A stretch of 64,000 nucleotides of DNA, taken from contig NZ_CP084758.1 in assembly GCF_020535565.1 (NCBI RefSeq), positions 2,679,001-2,743,000 of the forward strand. The letters are read 5' to 3'. Positions 15,821 to 27,841 of this stretch are shown piece by piece (the stretch's first letter is position 1; every line of letters starts with the position of its first letter). Source of the stretch: Shinella sp. XGS7 (GTDB lineage: Bacteria; Pseudomonadota; Gammaproteobacteria; Burkholderiales; Burkholderiaceae_C). The translations under genes and the position numbers were made by a program. The notes beneath the pieces were generated by a model that saw only the letters and a program-made list of their open reading frames with translations, did no database searches and was not told where the DNA came from.

Positions 15821-18063
15821 TTAGCGCAGCATGCCGCTGGGGCGTATGGCGGGCAGGGGCGGGGCGCCGGGGTCGGCGCTGGCCTGGGCGATCCAGGGGG
15901 CCTTGCGCGGCAGCACGGTCTGGGCGATCCAGCGCTCCAGATCGTCCGGCGGCAGGGGCTTGCTGAACAGAAAGCCCTGCATGACCGAGCAGCCCAGGCG
16001 GTGCAGCACTTCCATCTGGCGCAGGGTCTCCACGCCCTCGGCCACCACACGCAGGCCCAGGGAGCGGGCCAGGGCGATGATGGCCGTGACCACGGCCGAG
16101 CTCTGCGGCGTGATGCCCAGATCGCGCACAAAGCTGCGGTCGATCTTGACTTCGGAGATGGGCAGGGTGGTGAGATAGGCCAGGGAGGAGTAGCCGGTGC
16201 CGAAGTCGTCGATCGAGATCTCCACGCCCACCTCGTTGAGGCGGTGCAGGGAGGGGATCACGTTCTGCAGGTCCTTCATCAGGCCGGTCTCGGTGATCTC
16301 CAGCTGGATGGCGCGGTGCGGCACGCCATAGGCGCTGACGCACTGGTGGATGTGCTCCACCAGGTCGGAGCGCTCGAACAGGCGGTTGGGCAGGTTGACG
16401 GCGATGGAGTCCGAGAAGCCGAAGTTCAGCTGCCAGACCTTGGCCTGGCGGGCCGCCTCGCGCAGCGCCCATTCCGAGAGCGGCACGATCAGGCCGGTTT
16501 CCTCGGCCAGGGGAATGAAGTCGCCCGGCGGCACCAGGGTGTTGCCGCGCTGCCAGCGCATCAGGGCCTCGGCGCCCACCATGCGGGCGCCGCGCACATC
16601 GATCTTGGGCTGGTAGTGCAGCACCAGCTCGCCGCGCTCGATGGCCTTGTGCAGGGCGCTTTCCAGCTCCAGGTTCTCGCGGCCGCGGCCCGAGAGCTGC
16701 GGGCTGTACAGGGCCGAGGCATTGCGGCCCTGGCCCTTGACGGCGTACATGGCCACGTCGGAGTTGCGCAGCAGATCGGCCACGGTGCTGCCGTCGCGCG
16801 GGTAGATGGCAATGCCCACGCTGGCGGTGACAAAGCACTCCTGGCCGGCGATGAAGATGGGTTCGCGCAGGGCTTCCAGCACGCGCTGGGCCACGCGCTC
16901 GGCGTCGCGCTCGTCGGCCACCTCGGGCAGCAGGGCCACGAACTCGTCGCCGCCCAGGCGGCCCACGGCCTCCAGGGTGCGGTGGGAGCGGCCGCCCACC
17001 GATTCGAGCATGCCCTCGATCACCTGGTCGGAGTGGCGCACGCAGCCGCGCAGGCGCCGCCCCACCTCGATCAGCACCTCGTCGCCGGCGGCATGGCCGA
17101 GCGTGTCGTTGATGTCCTTGAAGCGGTCGAGGTCGATGAGGAGCAGGGCCACCTCGTGGCCCATGCGGCGCGCCTGCTCGATGGCGCGCTCGGTGCGCCA
17201 GATCAGCTGGCGGCGGTTGGGCAGGCCGGTGAGGGCGTCGAAATTGGCCAGTTGGCGGATGCGGTCCTCGGCCATGCGGCGGTCGGTCACGTCCTGCAGC
17301 ACGCCGGTGTAGCCGCTGGCATTGCCGTGCTCGTTGAACTCGGGCTCGGCCTCGATATGGATCACGCGCTGGCGGCCGTCCAGCAGGGTGACGGAGAGAT
17401 CGGTCACCAGCACCGAGTTGTGGGCGATCACGTCGCGCAGCAGGTGCAGGAAGAGCTTGCGCTCCTCGCGCGGCACCATGCGCATGGCGCCGATGAAGTC
17501 CAGGGCCTCGTGGTTGCCCAGGCCGAACACGCGCAGGGCCTCGGCCGCCAGCGTGAAGCCGCCGGTGCCGCGGTGCCACTCGAAGCTGCCCATGCGGGCC
17601 AGGTCTTGCGCGCGCGCCAGGCGGGCCTTGCTGCGCTCCAGCTCGATGCGGGTGCGCGAGCTGCGCAGCAGGTAGCGCAGACGCCCGGCCAGCAGGCTCC
17701 ACTGCGGCGACTTGACGAAGAAGTCGGTGGCGCCCACCTGGTAGGCGCGGTTGATCGAGGCCTCGTCATCCAGGCCGGTGAGCATGAGCACCGGGGTGGA
17801 CTCGAAGCCGGGAATGCTGCGCAGCCGGGTGCAGGTGTCGAAGCCGTCGAGCTCCGGCATCATCGCGTCCAGCACGATCACGTCCGGGCTCCACTCGGCC
17901 ATCATGCGCAGGGCCTGCTCGCCGCCGGTGGCTTCGGTGATGTCGAAGCCGCGCTCGCGCAGCGCGATCGCGGTCAACAGCAGATTGACCTCGTCGTCAT
18001 CCACCAGCAGCACACGGGGCTGCTCGGGCAGATCGCTGTCCAGAGTGGGGCTTGCTGCTGTCA

Positions 18064-18064
<1 letters not shown>
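15821..18064 (-). CDS. REC-PAS-GGDEF-EAL c-di-GMP signalling protein
   Basis: A response regulator with both c-di-GMP synthesis and degradation domains (747 residues). REC at about 18-130 has the acidic DDDE pocket and phospho-acceptor in VIVLDAMMPEL; then a PAS domain (150-270), GGDEF (275-465, GGDEF intact) and EAL (480-720, with AEALMRW, EITETG, DDFGTGYSSL, KIDRSF, EGVET all present). Unusually, 24 residues rather than 5 separate the RHSD of the inhibitory site from GGDEF. It overlaps the upstream hybrid kinase by 1 nt (TGATG), so the kinase's HPt is a likely phosphate source. Confidence 0.92.
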
Positions 18065-20484
<2,420 letters not shown>

Positions 20485-20588
20485 GTGCACGCCATCCTGG
20501 CTTTCATCCAGGCTCTATCGGCCGTCGCGTGCCGGACTTGAGCCCGGTGGCGTGGACCTGTGCCGTCGAGGCATTTCTCCTACATACA

Positions 20589-22289
20589 ATGCCCCGCATG
20601 AACAGCCTCAGCGAAGCCAGTCTCGCCTCACGTCGCTGGCCATGGATGGGGGCGGCCGTGCTGGTGCTGCTGCTGGTCCTGGCCGCGCTGCTGTGGCCCG
20701 AGAACGCGGGCGCTGCGGGCGTGCTGCTGGCCGGCCTGGGGCTGGGCCTGCTGATGCTGGGCGTGGCCGGTCTGGCCTGGCATGTGGGCGTGCGCCTGAC
20801 CCGCCAGCGCCTGGGCGAATCGCTGCGCGAGGCGCGCAACCAGGTGCAGCTGCTGAGCCAGCTGCAAAGCGACTGGCAATGGCGCACCGATGCCCAGCAC
20901 CATCTCGTGCGCTGGCAGGCCCCGCAGGCCGCGCCGGCCTCCACCTGGGTGGGCCTGGCCGCCACCCAGACCCTGTGGGAACGCTTCCGCCTGGTGGACG
21001 GCGACCAGGGTCAGTTGTTGCAGCGCCTGCAGGAGCAGGCGCCCTTTACCGATGTGCTGGTGGAGGCCGCCGTGGAAGGCGGCGCTGCCGCTCAGTTTTC
21101 CGGCCGCTGGCTGCTGCGCGGCCAGGTCTGTCTGGATGGCTTTGGCCGTTTCCAGGGCTATCTGGGTTCGGCCCGTCCGGTGGACCGAGCGCCCGCGGGC
21201 CAGCAGGCGGCCGGCCTGCGTTCGTCGGCCGCTGCTGCCGCTGTTGCGCCACCGCCGCCCGCGGCCCTGCCGCGTGAGCTGGGCTGGGTGCAGGCCTTGC
21301 CCGGCCCCGCCTGGCTGGTGGCCGAGATCGGCGGCAGCCATCCGCGTTTGCTGGACCTGAATGCGGCCGCGGCCCAGCTGATGGGCCGCGCGCCCGAGCA
21401 GCTGCGCGGCGAGCCCTGGCGCGCCTGCCTGGACGGCCTGCCGGTGGAGGTGCGCGAGAGCGTGGGCGCGCCCACGGCCTCGCAAGGCGTGGCCTGCGGC
21501 CCCTGGTGGCTGTGCCTGAGCGCGCTGCCGGGTTCGGGCGGCCTGAGCCTGCTGAGCCTGTGGCCCCAGGGGGCGCCCGACACCGTGCCCGCCACGCTGG
21601 CGGTGGAGGCGGCCGAGGTGGCGCGGGCCGAGCAGGAGTCCTTCAGCTACACGGTCTCGCACGATCTGCGGGCGCCGCTGCGTGTGGTGGAGGGCTTTGC
21701 CCGCATCCTCAAGGAAGACTACGGCCGCCTGCTGGACCGCATCGGCAACGACCATCTGGACCGGGTCATGAGCGCGGCCACGCGCATGAACAGCATGATC
21801 GATGCGCTGCTGTCCCTGACCCAGCTGTCCTCCCAGCCCCTGCAGCACCAGAGCGTGAACCTCTCCCAGCTGGCGGGCCTGGTGATGGAGGAGCTGCGCC
21901 GCCATGCGCCGCAGCGCGAGGCCGAGGTCTGGATCCAGCCCGAGCTGATCGTGCAGGGCGACCCGACCCTGCTGCGCATGGTGCTGGAGAACCTGCTGGG
22001 CAATGCCTGGAAGTACAGCGGCAAGAACCCCGTGACCGAAATCCGCTTCGAGCGTCAGGTGCTCAGCGGCCAGGCGGTCTATGTGGTGAGCGACAACGGG
22101 GCGGGCTTTGACATGCGCTTCGCCGAGCGCCTTTTCGGCGTCTTCCAGCGCCTGCACAGCGCCAGCGATTTCCAGGGCACGGGCGTGGGCCTGGCCTCGG
22201 TGCGGCGCATCGTGCACCGCCATGGCGGCGAGGTCTGGGCCGAGTCGGAAGTGGGGCAGGGCGCCCGCTTCTTCTTCACGCTCGGCTGA
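20589..22289 (+). CDS. Membrane-anchored sensor histidine kinase
   Basis: A protein of 566 residues with two close N-terminal TM helices (about 15-35 and 40-62, Leu/Ala/Val-rich), a variable middle with a PAS-like fold, then HisKA with FSYTVSHDLRAPLRVVEGFA and HATPase with ENLLGNAWKYS, DNGAGFD and GTGVGLASVRRI. The HisKA resembles phytochrome-like kinases. Starts at 20589 and 20598 are both possible; there is no strong ribosome site. A longer open frame reaches back to 20466 but overlaps the divergent kinase. No partner regulator is adjacent in the same direction; the convergent ANTAR gene follows. Confidence 0.82.
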   Translation: MPRMNSLSEASLASRRWPWMGAAVLVLLLVLAALLWPENAGAAGVLLAGLGLGLLMLGVAGLAWHVGVRLTRQRLGESLREARNQVQLLSQLQSDWQWRTDAQHHLVRWQAPQAAPASTWVGLAATQTLWERFRLVDGDQGQLLQRLQEQAPFTDVLVEAAVEGGAAAQFSGRWLLRGQVCLDGFGRFQGYLGSARPVDRAPAGQQAAGLRSSAAAAAVAPPPPAALPRELGWVQALPGPAWLVAEIGGSHPRLLDLNAAAAQLMGRAPEQLRGEPWRACLDGLPVEVRESVGAPTASQGVACGPWWLCLSALPGSGGLSLLSLWPQGAPDTVPATLAVEAAEVARAEQESFSYTVSHDLRAPLRVVEGFARILKEDYGRLLDRIGNDHLDRVMSAATRMNSMIDALLSLTQLSSQPLQHQSVNLSQLAGLVMEELRRHAPQREAEVWIQPELIVQGDPTLLRMVLENLLGNAWKYSGKNPVTEIRFERQVLSGQAVYVVSDNGAGFDMRFAERLFGVFQRLHSASDFQGTGVGLASVRRIVHRHGGEVWAESEVGQGARFFFTLG

Positions 22290-22291
22290 GC

Positions 22292-22306
22292 GCCGGGCGG
22301 CCCGGC
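22292..22306. terminator. GC hairpin between convergent kinase and ANTAR regulator
   Basis: GCCGGG-cgg-CCCGGC inverted repeat just after the kinase stop. There is no T-run on either strand, so it is only a possible transcription end or mRNA-stabilising hairpin. Confidence 0.3.
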
Positions 22307-22313
22307 AGGGGCT

Positions 22314-22905
22314 TCAGCGACCCGGCAGGGCCAGCAGTTCCACCGCCTCGACCAGGCGCTGGGCGGCTTCGGCCAGGGGGCGGCCCTCGGTATCGGCCAG
22401 CTTGTTCAGGCGGCCCAGGGCTTCCTGGCGCGACAGCGAGTAGCGATGCATCAGCACGCCCACGGCCAGGGGCACCAGCTGCTCCAGCACCGCGGCCTCA
22501 CCCGGCGCCGGACGCGGCGGGGCGGGCGCGCGCTCGCTGCGCTTGGCGAAGGCGGCCTCCACGGCCGGCACGATCTGATGGATGTCCAGGGGCTTGACCA
22601 GATAGGCCACCGCACCCAGCTCCTTGACCTTGGCCACCGTGGCCTCGTCGGCAAAGGCCGAGAGGAACATGAAGGGCACCTGCAGGTACTCGCGCAGATA
22701 GGCCGCGACATCGAAGCCGCTCATGCCCTCCATGCGGATGTCCAGCAGGGCCAGCTCGGGCCGGTGCTCGCGGGCGAGCAGGATGGCGTCGTCGCCATTG
22801 TCGGCGTCCAGCACCTCATTAGCCGGCCTGGGCCAGACCATGGGTCAGGGTGGCCAGGACCAGCCGGTCATCATCGACGACGAGAATCTTGCCTTTTGTG
22901 CTCAC
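22314..22905 (-). pseudogene. ANTAR-domain response regulator, frameshifted
   Basis: The 3' part encodes REC residues from EVLDADNGDD onward, with the phospho-Asp in LALLDIRMEG, and a C-terminal ANTAR RNA-binding domain (AVGVLMHRYSLSRQEALGRL). The expected 5' part, a GTG at 22905 giving MSTKGKILVVDDDRLVLATL, is present in another frame. It runs into a stop after 28 residues, where GGCTAATGAGG stands for an expected GGCTATGAGG. One extra base at 22819-22820 explains it; with repair the product would be about 196 residues. It lies 59 bp after the multi-PAS kinase, its likely partner. It could be a real mutation or a sequencing error. Confidence 0.82.
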
Positions 22906-22964
22906 CAGGAGTGCTCCCTGCCCGCGCCACGCTTATGAAGCGCGATTTTCCCACGACTTGTAAC

Positions 22965-25900
22965 TCACAGCGGGGCGAGCAGGTTGACGCTGGGCGGTAA
23001 CAGTTCCAACAGGCAGACCACCTGAGCCTCTTGCTGCTCCAGGCTGAGGATGGCGCTGCGCCGCGGCAGCAGGGCGCGCACCAGGCCCAGGCCCGAGACG
23101 CCGCCCGGCACGCGGCTGAGCTGGAAGCCCTCGGGCAGGCTGCCGGCATTGCTGATGCGCAGGGCCACATGGTTGTCGCCGCAGATCAGGGCACAGCGCG
23201 GCGCCTGGCCGCCACCGTGCTTGAAGGCATTGCTCAGCAGCTCGTTGAGCGTGAGCGCGATGGGGATGGACTCCGCCTCGGGCAGGGCCCATCGATGCAC
23301 CAGCTCGCTCTGCGGGCCCTCGATCTCCAGCGCGATGGGCTGGCCGAAGATGCGCTGCACCGAGCCGATGATGGCCTCCACCACCTTGCGCACGCGCAAG
23401 GTGGTGGAGGCCCCGACCTGCAGGCCGTAGACCTGGGCGATGGCCTGGACCTGGCCCACGGCCTCGCTGATCACGCCGGCCACCTCGGGGCGGCGTGCCG
23501 CGATCTGCTGCAGCAGGCCGGCCACGCCCTGCAGATTGTTCTTGATGCGGTGATGCACCTCGCGCACCAGCAGCTCGCGCTGGGCGATGGCGGCGGCCAG
23601 GCGCGCCTCTTCGGCCGCGCGCTGCTCGGTCACATCGCTGGCCACCAGCAGCAGCTGTTCGGGCTCGCTGGGGGCCTCGGGGTCGGCCGGGTCCAGCACC
23701 GGGGCCAGGTGCAGCAGGCGCGCGTCCCAGACCCGGGTCTGGCCACGCAGATTCAGGCGGTACTCGCGCTGCGTCACCTCGGTGCTGAGCAGGGCGGTTT
23801 CCATATCGTTGCGGATCAGGGGGCCGTGCTCGGCGCCGAAAAGCTGCTCGGGGCTGGCGCCGATCAGCTCGGCCTCGGTCCGGCCCGCCAGATCGGCCGC
23901 GGCCTGGTTGATCTGTTCCACCGCCAGGGTCCTGGCGTCGTGCAGTGTGATGGCCAGGGGCGCGGCCTCGATGATGCGCTGCAGCGAGGCCTGGGCCTGC
24001 TGGGTCTGGGCCTCGGCCAGGCGGCGGCGCTCGATGTCCAGCAGGGCATAGGTGAGCTGGCGGCCCGACTCCTCCAGACCCGTGACCACCGCATTGCCCA
24101 CCACCCAGAACTCGCGCCCGTCGCGCGCCATCAGCCGGCACTCGAAGGTCTCGGCCTGGCCCTCGGTCAGCTCGTCCAGGTAGTGCGTCTGGCGGAAGGG
24201 ATGCTCGGGGTCGGGCGTGGCCACCACGCTCATGGGCTTGCCGGCGAAGGCGCTGAGATCGCCGCCGAACATGCGCCGCGCGGAGCGGTTCATCCATTCG
24301 ATGCCGCCGCGGCCCACGGTGACGATGCCCACCAGCACCGAGTCCAGCACCGCGCGCTCGCGCTCGGTCTGCAGCATCAGGGACTGCTGGGCGCGCCAGC
24401 GGTCGTCCACATTCACATAGGTGGCGATCACGCCTTCCTCGGGCGCGCCGGGGCGCATCACGCGTTTGCTGACCTGGGTCCACAGGCTCGAGCCATCGCG
24501 CCGGCGCAGGCGCCGCTCGCCCTTCCACTGACCATGGGCGGCCAGGGACTGCCGCATCTGGGGGTGCAGGCGCTCGTACTCGAACTGCGAGTCAAAGAGC
24601 TCGCGATGCTCCAGGCCGTTGAGCTCGCCGAGGCGGTAGCCGCTCATGGCGGCCAGGGCCTCGTTGGCGCGTGCCACCTTGCCCTGGCGCAGGATGGCCA
24701 TGCCCACGTCCGAGAGGTTGAACATCAGCTCGCGGTCCTGCACCAGGGCTTCCAGCTGGGCCTGCTGGGCCTTGAGCCGGCTGATGTCGCTGATCACGGC
24801 CACGACCTCGTCCACCGGGCCCTGCACCTTGCGCAGGCTCAGCGAGAGCCAGCGCGGCGCCTCGCCCTCGCTGCCCACCTCGATGAACTCGGCCTCGAAA
24901 TCCGGCGCGCTGCTCAGCTCGGACAGTGCGTCCTGCACCTGCCGGGCCAGCTCGGGCAGGGCGGCGAACAGGGTCTCCACTGGCGTGCCGGCCGGGGTCT
25001 GGGCCGGCAGGCCCAGCATGCGCTCGAAGCCCTCGTTGCAGCGCAGCAGCTGGCGGCCGCGCAGATAGGCCATGCCCACGCCCGAGCTGTCCATGATGGT
25101 GGAGAGCTCGTTGAGCAGCTGCTGGTTGCGGCGCTCGGCCTGGGCCTGGGCGGTCACGTCCAGGGTCACGACCGAGGTGGTGCGCTGGCCCGAGGCGAGC
25201 TGGCCCGGCTCCACCCGCGTCAGCAGCCAGCGCCGGCCCAGCTCGGGGTGGCGCACGGCATAGCGCACCTCCACCCGGTCGCCGTTCTTGAGCGCGCGCT
25301 GCAGCCGCTCGAACTCGGCCAGGGAGTCGGCCTCCACCATATCGCGGCCCACGCCCTGCAGGCCGGCCAGGGCACTCTTGGGCTTGCCGCTGCCGCCGCT
25401 GCCCGCGCTGCTGCTGCGCGGGCGCAGCCAGCCGGCATCCTGCTGGAAGGTGGCCAGGCCCACGCCCGCGGTGTCCATCAGCGCGTCCAGCTGCTGGTGC
25501 GCCAGGTCGCGTTCCTGTTCCAGGCTGCGGTCGTCCAGCACCGCCATATAGCGGCGCTGACCCGCCAGGCGCTGCAGGCGGCCGGCCAGCCAGCGCTGGC
25601 GCCCGGCGGCGTCGATCAGGGCCGCCTGGGTGGGCGGCAGGGAAGCGCCGTCCGCGAGGCTGCGCAAGGCTTCCTGCGGCCGGCCGGCGGCGGCGTCCCA
25701 GGCCAGCAGGCTCTGCAGCTCGGCGCCGGCCTCGTGCAGGCTGGCCGGGGGGGCCACGCTGAGGGCCGCGAAGGCGGGGTTGGCGCGCAGGATCAGGCCG
25801 CTGTCGTCGAACAGCACCATGGGCAGGGGATTCAGGGCCAGCCACTGCTCCACCTCGGCCTGGGCGCGCTCGGCCTGCAGGCGCGCGCTCTGCTCGGGCG

Positions 25901-26633
25901 TGCGGTCCTGCAGCAGGCACAGATGCAGATCGGTGCCCACGGCCTGCAGGGTCAGGCGCATGGGGTGCTCGCGGCCCTCGGCGTCCAGCAGATGCAGCTC
26001 CTCCGGCGGCTGCAGGCTGCGGCTGAGCGATTTGGCCAGGGCACGGCTGGGCCGGCCAACGCGCAGAGCGCTCCGTTCGGCCGGGCTCACCAGCTCGGCC
26101 AGGGGCAGCTCGCGCAGGGCGGCGGCCTCACGGCCGCACAGCTCGGCAAAGGCGCGGTTGGCGCCCTGCAGGCGCAGTTGGCCGTCCAGCAGGCACACGG
26201 GCTGGGCGGCTTCGGCAAAGAGCTGCAGCCAGTCGGCGGCATCGGCCGGTGCGCTGGGAGCCTCCTGGCGGGCGGCAGCGCCCGGCGCACCGGCATGCAG
26301 CAGCCAGCGCGCGCCATCGCCGCCCCCGTTGTCCAGGGCCAGCAGATGCAGGCGCAGCCGGGCAGCGCCGGGCACCGAGAGCGGCGGCGCGGCGGGCGGG
26401 CGGCGTTCCTCGGTCAGGGCCGCACTGGCCAGGCGCAGCCAGTCGCGCAGGCTGGCTTGCGGCAAGGCCTGACCCTGCTGGGCGGGCAGCAAGGCCTGAG
26501 CGGCGGGGTTGGCTTCCAGCAGCTTGAGCCCCTCGTCGAGCAACCAGACCGGATCACCCAGCAGGGCCAGCAGGCCGTGCAGGGCAGTCAGGTCGGAGGA
26601 CAGCAGGGGCAGCTGAGCGGGCGACTTGGGCAT
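22965..26633 (-). CDS. Large multi-PAS sensor histidine kinase of the HisKA_2 family
   Basis: A 1222-residue soluble kinase. About seven or eight PAS-like segments fill residues 15-1010, as shown by repeated patterns such as ANRAFAELCGRE, RANPAFAALS, CNEGFERMLGLP, ANEALAAMSGYRLGE and MNRSARRMFGG. The kinase core has LLVREVHHRIKNNLQG with the phospho-His at 1027/1028, then LNELLSNAFKHG and GVSGLGLVRALL. HisKA_2 kinases commonly pair with ANTAR regulators, and one (frameshifted) follows 59 bp downstream. No TM helix was seen, so signals are probably cytoplasmic (redox, oxygen, light or metabolites). Substrate of sensing unknown. Confidence 0.88.
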   Translation of the reverse strand: MPKSPAQLPLLSSDLTALHGLLALLGDPVWLLDEGLKLLEANPAAQALLPAQQGQALPQASLRDWLRLASAALTEERRPPAAPPLSVPGAARLRLHLLALDNGGGDGARWLLHAGAPGAAARQEAPSAPADAADWLQLFAEAAQPVCLLDGQLRLQGANRAFAELCGREAAALRELPLAELVSPAERSALRVGRPSRALAKSLSRSLQPPEELHLLDAEGREHPMRLTLQAVGTDLHLCLLQDRTPEQSARLQAERAQAEVEQWLALNPLPMVLFDDSGLILRANPAFAALSVAPPASLHEAGAELQSLLAWDAAAGRPQEALRSLADGASLPPTQAALIDAAGRQRWLAGRLQRLAGQRRYMAVLDDRSLEQERDLAHQQLDALMDTAGVGLATFQQDAGWLRPRSSSAGSGGSGKPKSALAGLQGVGRDMVEADSLAEFERLQRALKNGDRVEVRYAVRHPELGRRWLLTRVEPGQLASGQRTTSVVTLDVTAQAQAERRNQQLLNELSTIMDSSGVGMAYLRGRQLLRCNEGFERMLGLPAQTPAGTPVETLFAALPELARQVQDALSELSSAPDFEAEFIEVGSEGEAPRWLSLSLRKVQGPVDEVVAVISDISRLKAQQAQLEALVQDRELMFNLSDVGMAILRQGKVARANEALAAMSGYRLGELNGLEHRELFDSQFEYERLHPQMRQSLAAHGQWKGERRLRRRDGSSLWTQVSKRVMRPGAPEEGVIATYVNVDDRWRAQQSLMLQTERERAVLDSVLVGIVTVGRGGIEWMNRSARRMFGGDLSAFAGKPMSVVATPDPEHPFRQTHYLDELTEGQAETFECRLMARDGREFWVVGNAVVTGLEESGRQLTYALLDIERRRLAEAQTQQAQASLQRIIEAAPLAITLHDARTLAVEQINQAAADLAGRTEAELIGASPEQLFGAEHGPLIRNDMETALLSTEVTQREYRLNLRGQTRVWDARLLHLAPVLDPADPEAPSEPEQLLLVASDVTEQRAAEEARLAAAIAQRELLVREVHHRIKNNLQGVAGLLQQIAARRPEVAGVISEAVGQVQAIAQVYGLQVGASTTLRVRKVVEAIIGSVQRIFGQPIALEIEGPQSELVHRWALPEAESIPIALTLNELLSNAFKHGGGQAPRCALICGDNHVALRISNAGSLPEGFQLSRVPGGVSGLGLVRALLPRRSAILSLEQQEAQVVCLLELLPPSVNLLAPL

Positions 26634-26656
26634 TGCGCCCAGTGTAGCGAGCGGTT

Positions 26657-27841
26657 TTACTCGAGCTGCCCGGCCTTGGCCAGCGCGCGCAGCATCGCGT
26701 GGTTGATCTCTTCGGCGCCCAGCATCAGCTGCTCGGCGGCGGCGCGGTAGTCAAAGCCGGACTCGGCCTCGATGGCGCGCACCAGATCCAGATAGGGGCG
26801 GTAGGGCCCGGTGTTCTCCACCAGGGCCTGGCGCACCCGCTCGGGCACCGGGATGGACTGCAGCAGCTTGCCGAAGGGCTGCTTGAGCATATGGTCCAGC
26901 AGGGAGAACAGGCCGCAGATGAACATCTCGTCGCGCATCTCGCGGTCGTCCATGCTCTGGGCCAGCTCTTCCATCATCAGGCCGCGGCGCAGGGCGCCGA
27001 ACATGACGGGACGCAGGGCGTGGTCCTTGCTGGCCGTGGTCAGCAGCAGGGCCAGCCAGCGCTTGAGGCGGGCCATGCCCAGCAGCATGATGGCGTGACG
27101 GAAGGAGGACACCTCGACCGAGAGGCCGAAGGCCGCCGAATTCATATAGCGCAGCAGCTTGAAGGCCAGGCTGGGGTCGCGCTTGAGCGTGGCTTCGAGC
27201 TTGTCGATGTCCTCGCCCTGGTCGACCTGGCTCATCAACTGCACGATGACCTGCAGATCGGCCTGGATCTCGCTGCGCGCAGCGCCGGGGGCGGGTTCGA
27301 AGGGCTCGTCGGCCACCGGCCAGCCCAGCACCGCGGCGGCACCACGCTGGAAGGCCTCGTCCACGGCCTCGGCACCACGCAGACCCGTGATCAGCTTGGC
27401 CGGGCCGGCGGGCAGGGGCTGCTGGCGGTCTTCGTCCAGCTCCTGGGCCTGGTACTTGAAGCAGGCTTGCAGCTCGGGCTCCAGGGCCTGGCTGGGCCGG
27501 CCCTTGAGCAGCAGGGTGTGGCCGGCCTTGCGCAGGGCCTGCAGGGACTCGGCATGTGCAGCGGCCAGGAAGGCCGGCACCTCCAGCATGATGTGGGGGG
27601 CGGGCGGCTCGGCCAGCAGGTCGCCCAGCAGCTGCTCGTGGAGCACGCTCAGGACGGCGCTGCCTGCGGGCCAGACCTCGGCCACGAAGGCATTGAGATC
27701 GGCGGCGGCCAGGCGCGCGTCGGGGCGCAGCGGCATCACGGTCAGGCGGGTGGCCACGACCTGACGCTGCGGGTCGATCATGGGCGCGAAGCCCAGAGCC
27801 AGTTGGCCGAGGATGGGGTGCGTGCTGGTGGTCGAGCTCAT
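26657..27841 (-). CDS. EAL-like/HDOD domain signalling protein
   Basis: A 394-residue protein. The N-terminal 190 residues resemble a degenerate EAL domain: strand LALGFAPMIDPQRQVVATRL, but none of the catalytic EAL, DDFG or EGVE motifs. The C-terminal half is an HDOD domain (about 200-370: LMSQVDQGEDIDKLEATLKRD split, KLLRYMNSAAFGL, IMLLGMARLKRWL). Such proteins (YuxH/CdgJ type) often affect motility. The start ATG overlaps the flgL stop by 4 nt, so it is the last gene of the flg operon and translationally coupled. The enzymatic role of the first domain is probably lost. Confidence 0.85.
   Translation of the reverse strand: MSSTTSTHPILGQLALGFAPMIDPQRQVVATRLTVMPLRPDARLAAADLNAFVAEVWPAGSAVLSVLHEQLLGDLLAEPPAPHIMLEVPAFLAAAHAESLQALRKAGHTLLLKGRPSQALEPELQACFKYQAQELDEDRQQPLPAGPAKLITGLRGAEAVDEAFQRGAAAVLGWPVADEPFEPAPGAARSEIQADLQVIVQLMSQVDQGEDIDKLEATLKRDPSLAFKLLRYMNSAAFGLSVEVSSFRHAIMLLGMARLKRWLALLLTTASKDHALRPVMFGALRRGLMMEELAQSMDDREMRDEMFICGLFSLLDHMLKQPFGKLLQSIPVPERVRQALVENTGPYRPYLDLVRAIEAESGFDYRAAAEQLMLGAEEINHAMLRALAKAGQLE

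Noticed and set aside
23031-26750. A 1239-codon plus-strand open frame opposite the multi-PAS kinase
   Set aside because: Composition is low-complexity and the opposite strand encodes clear PAS and HisKA_2 motifs.
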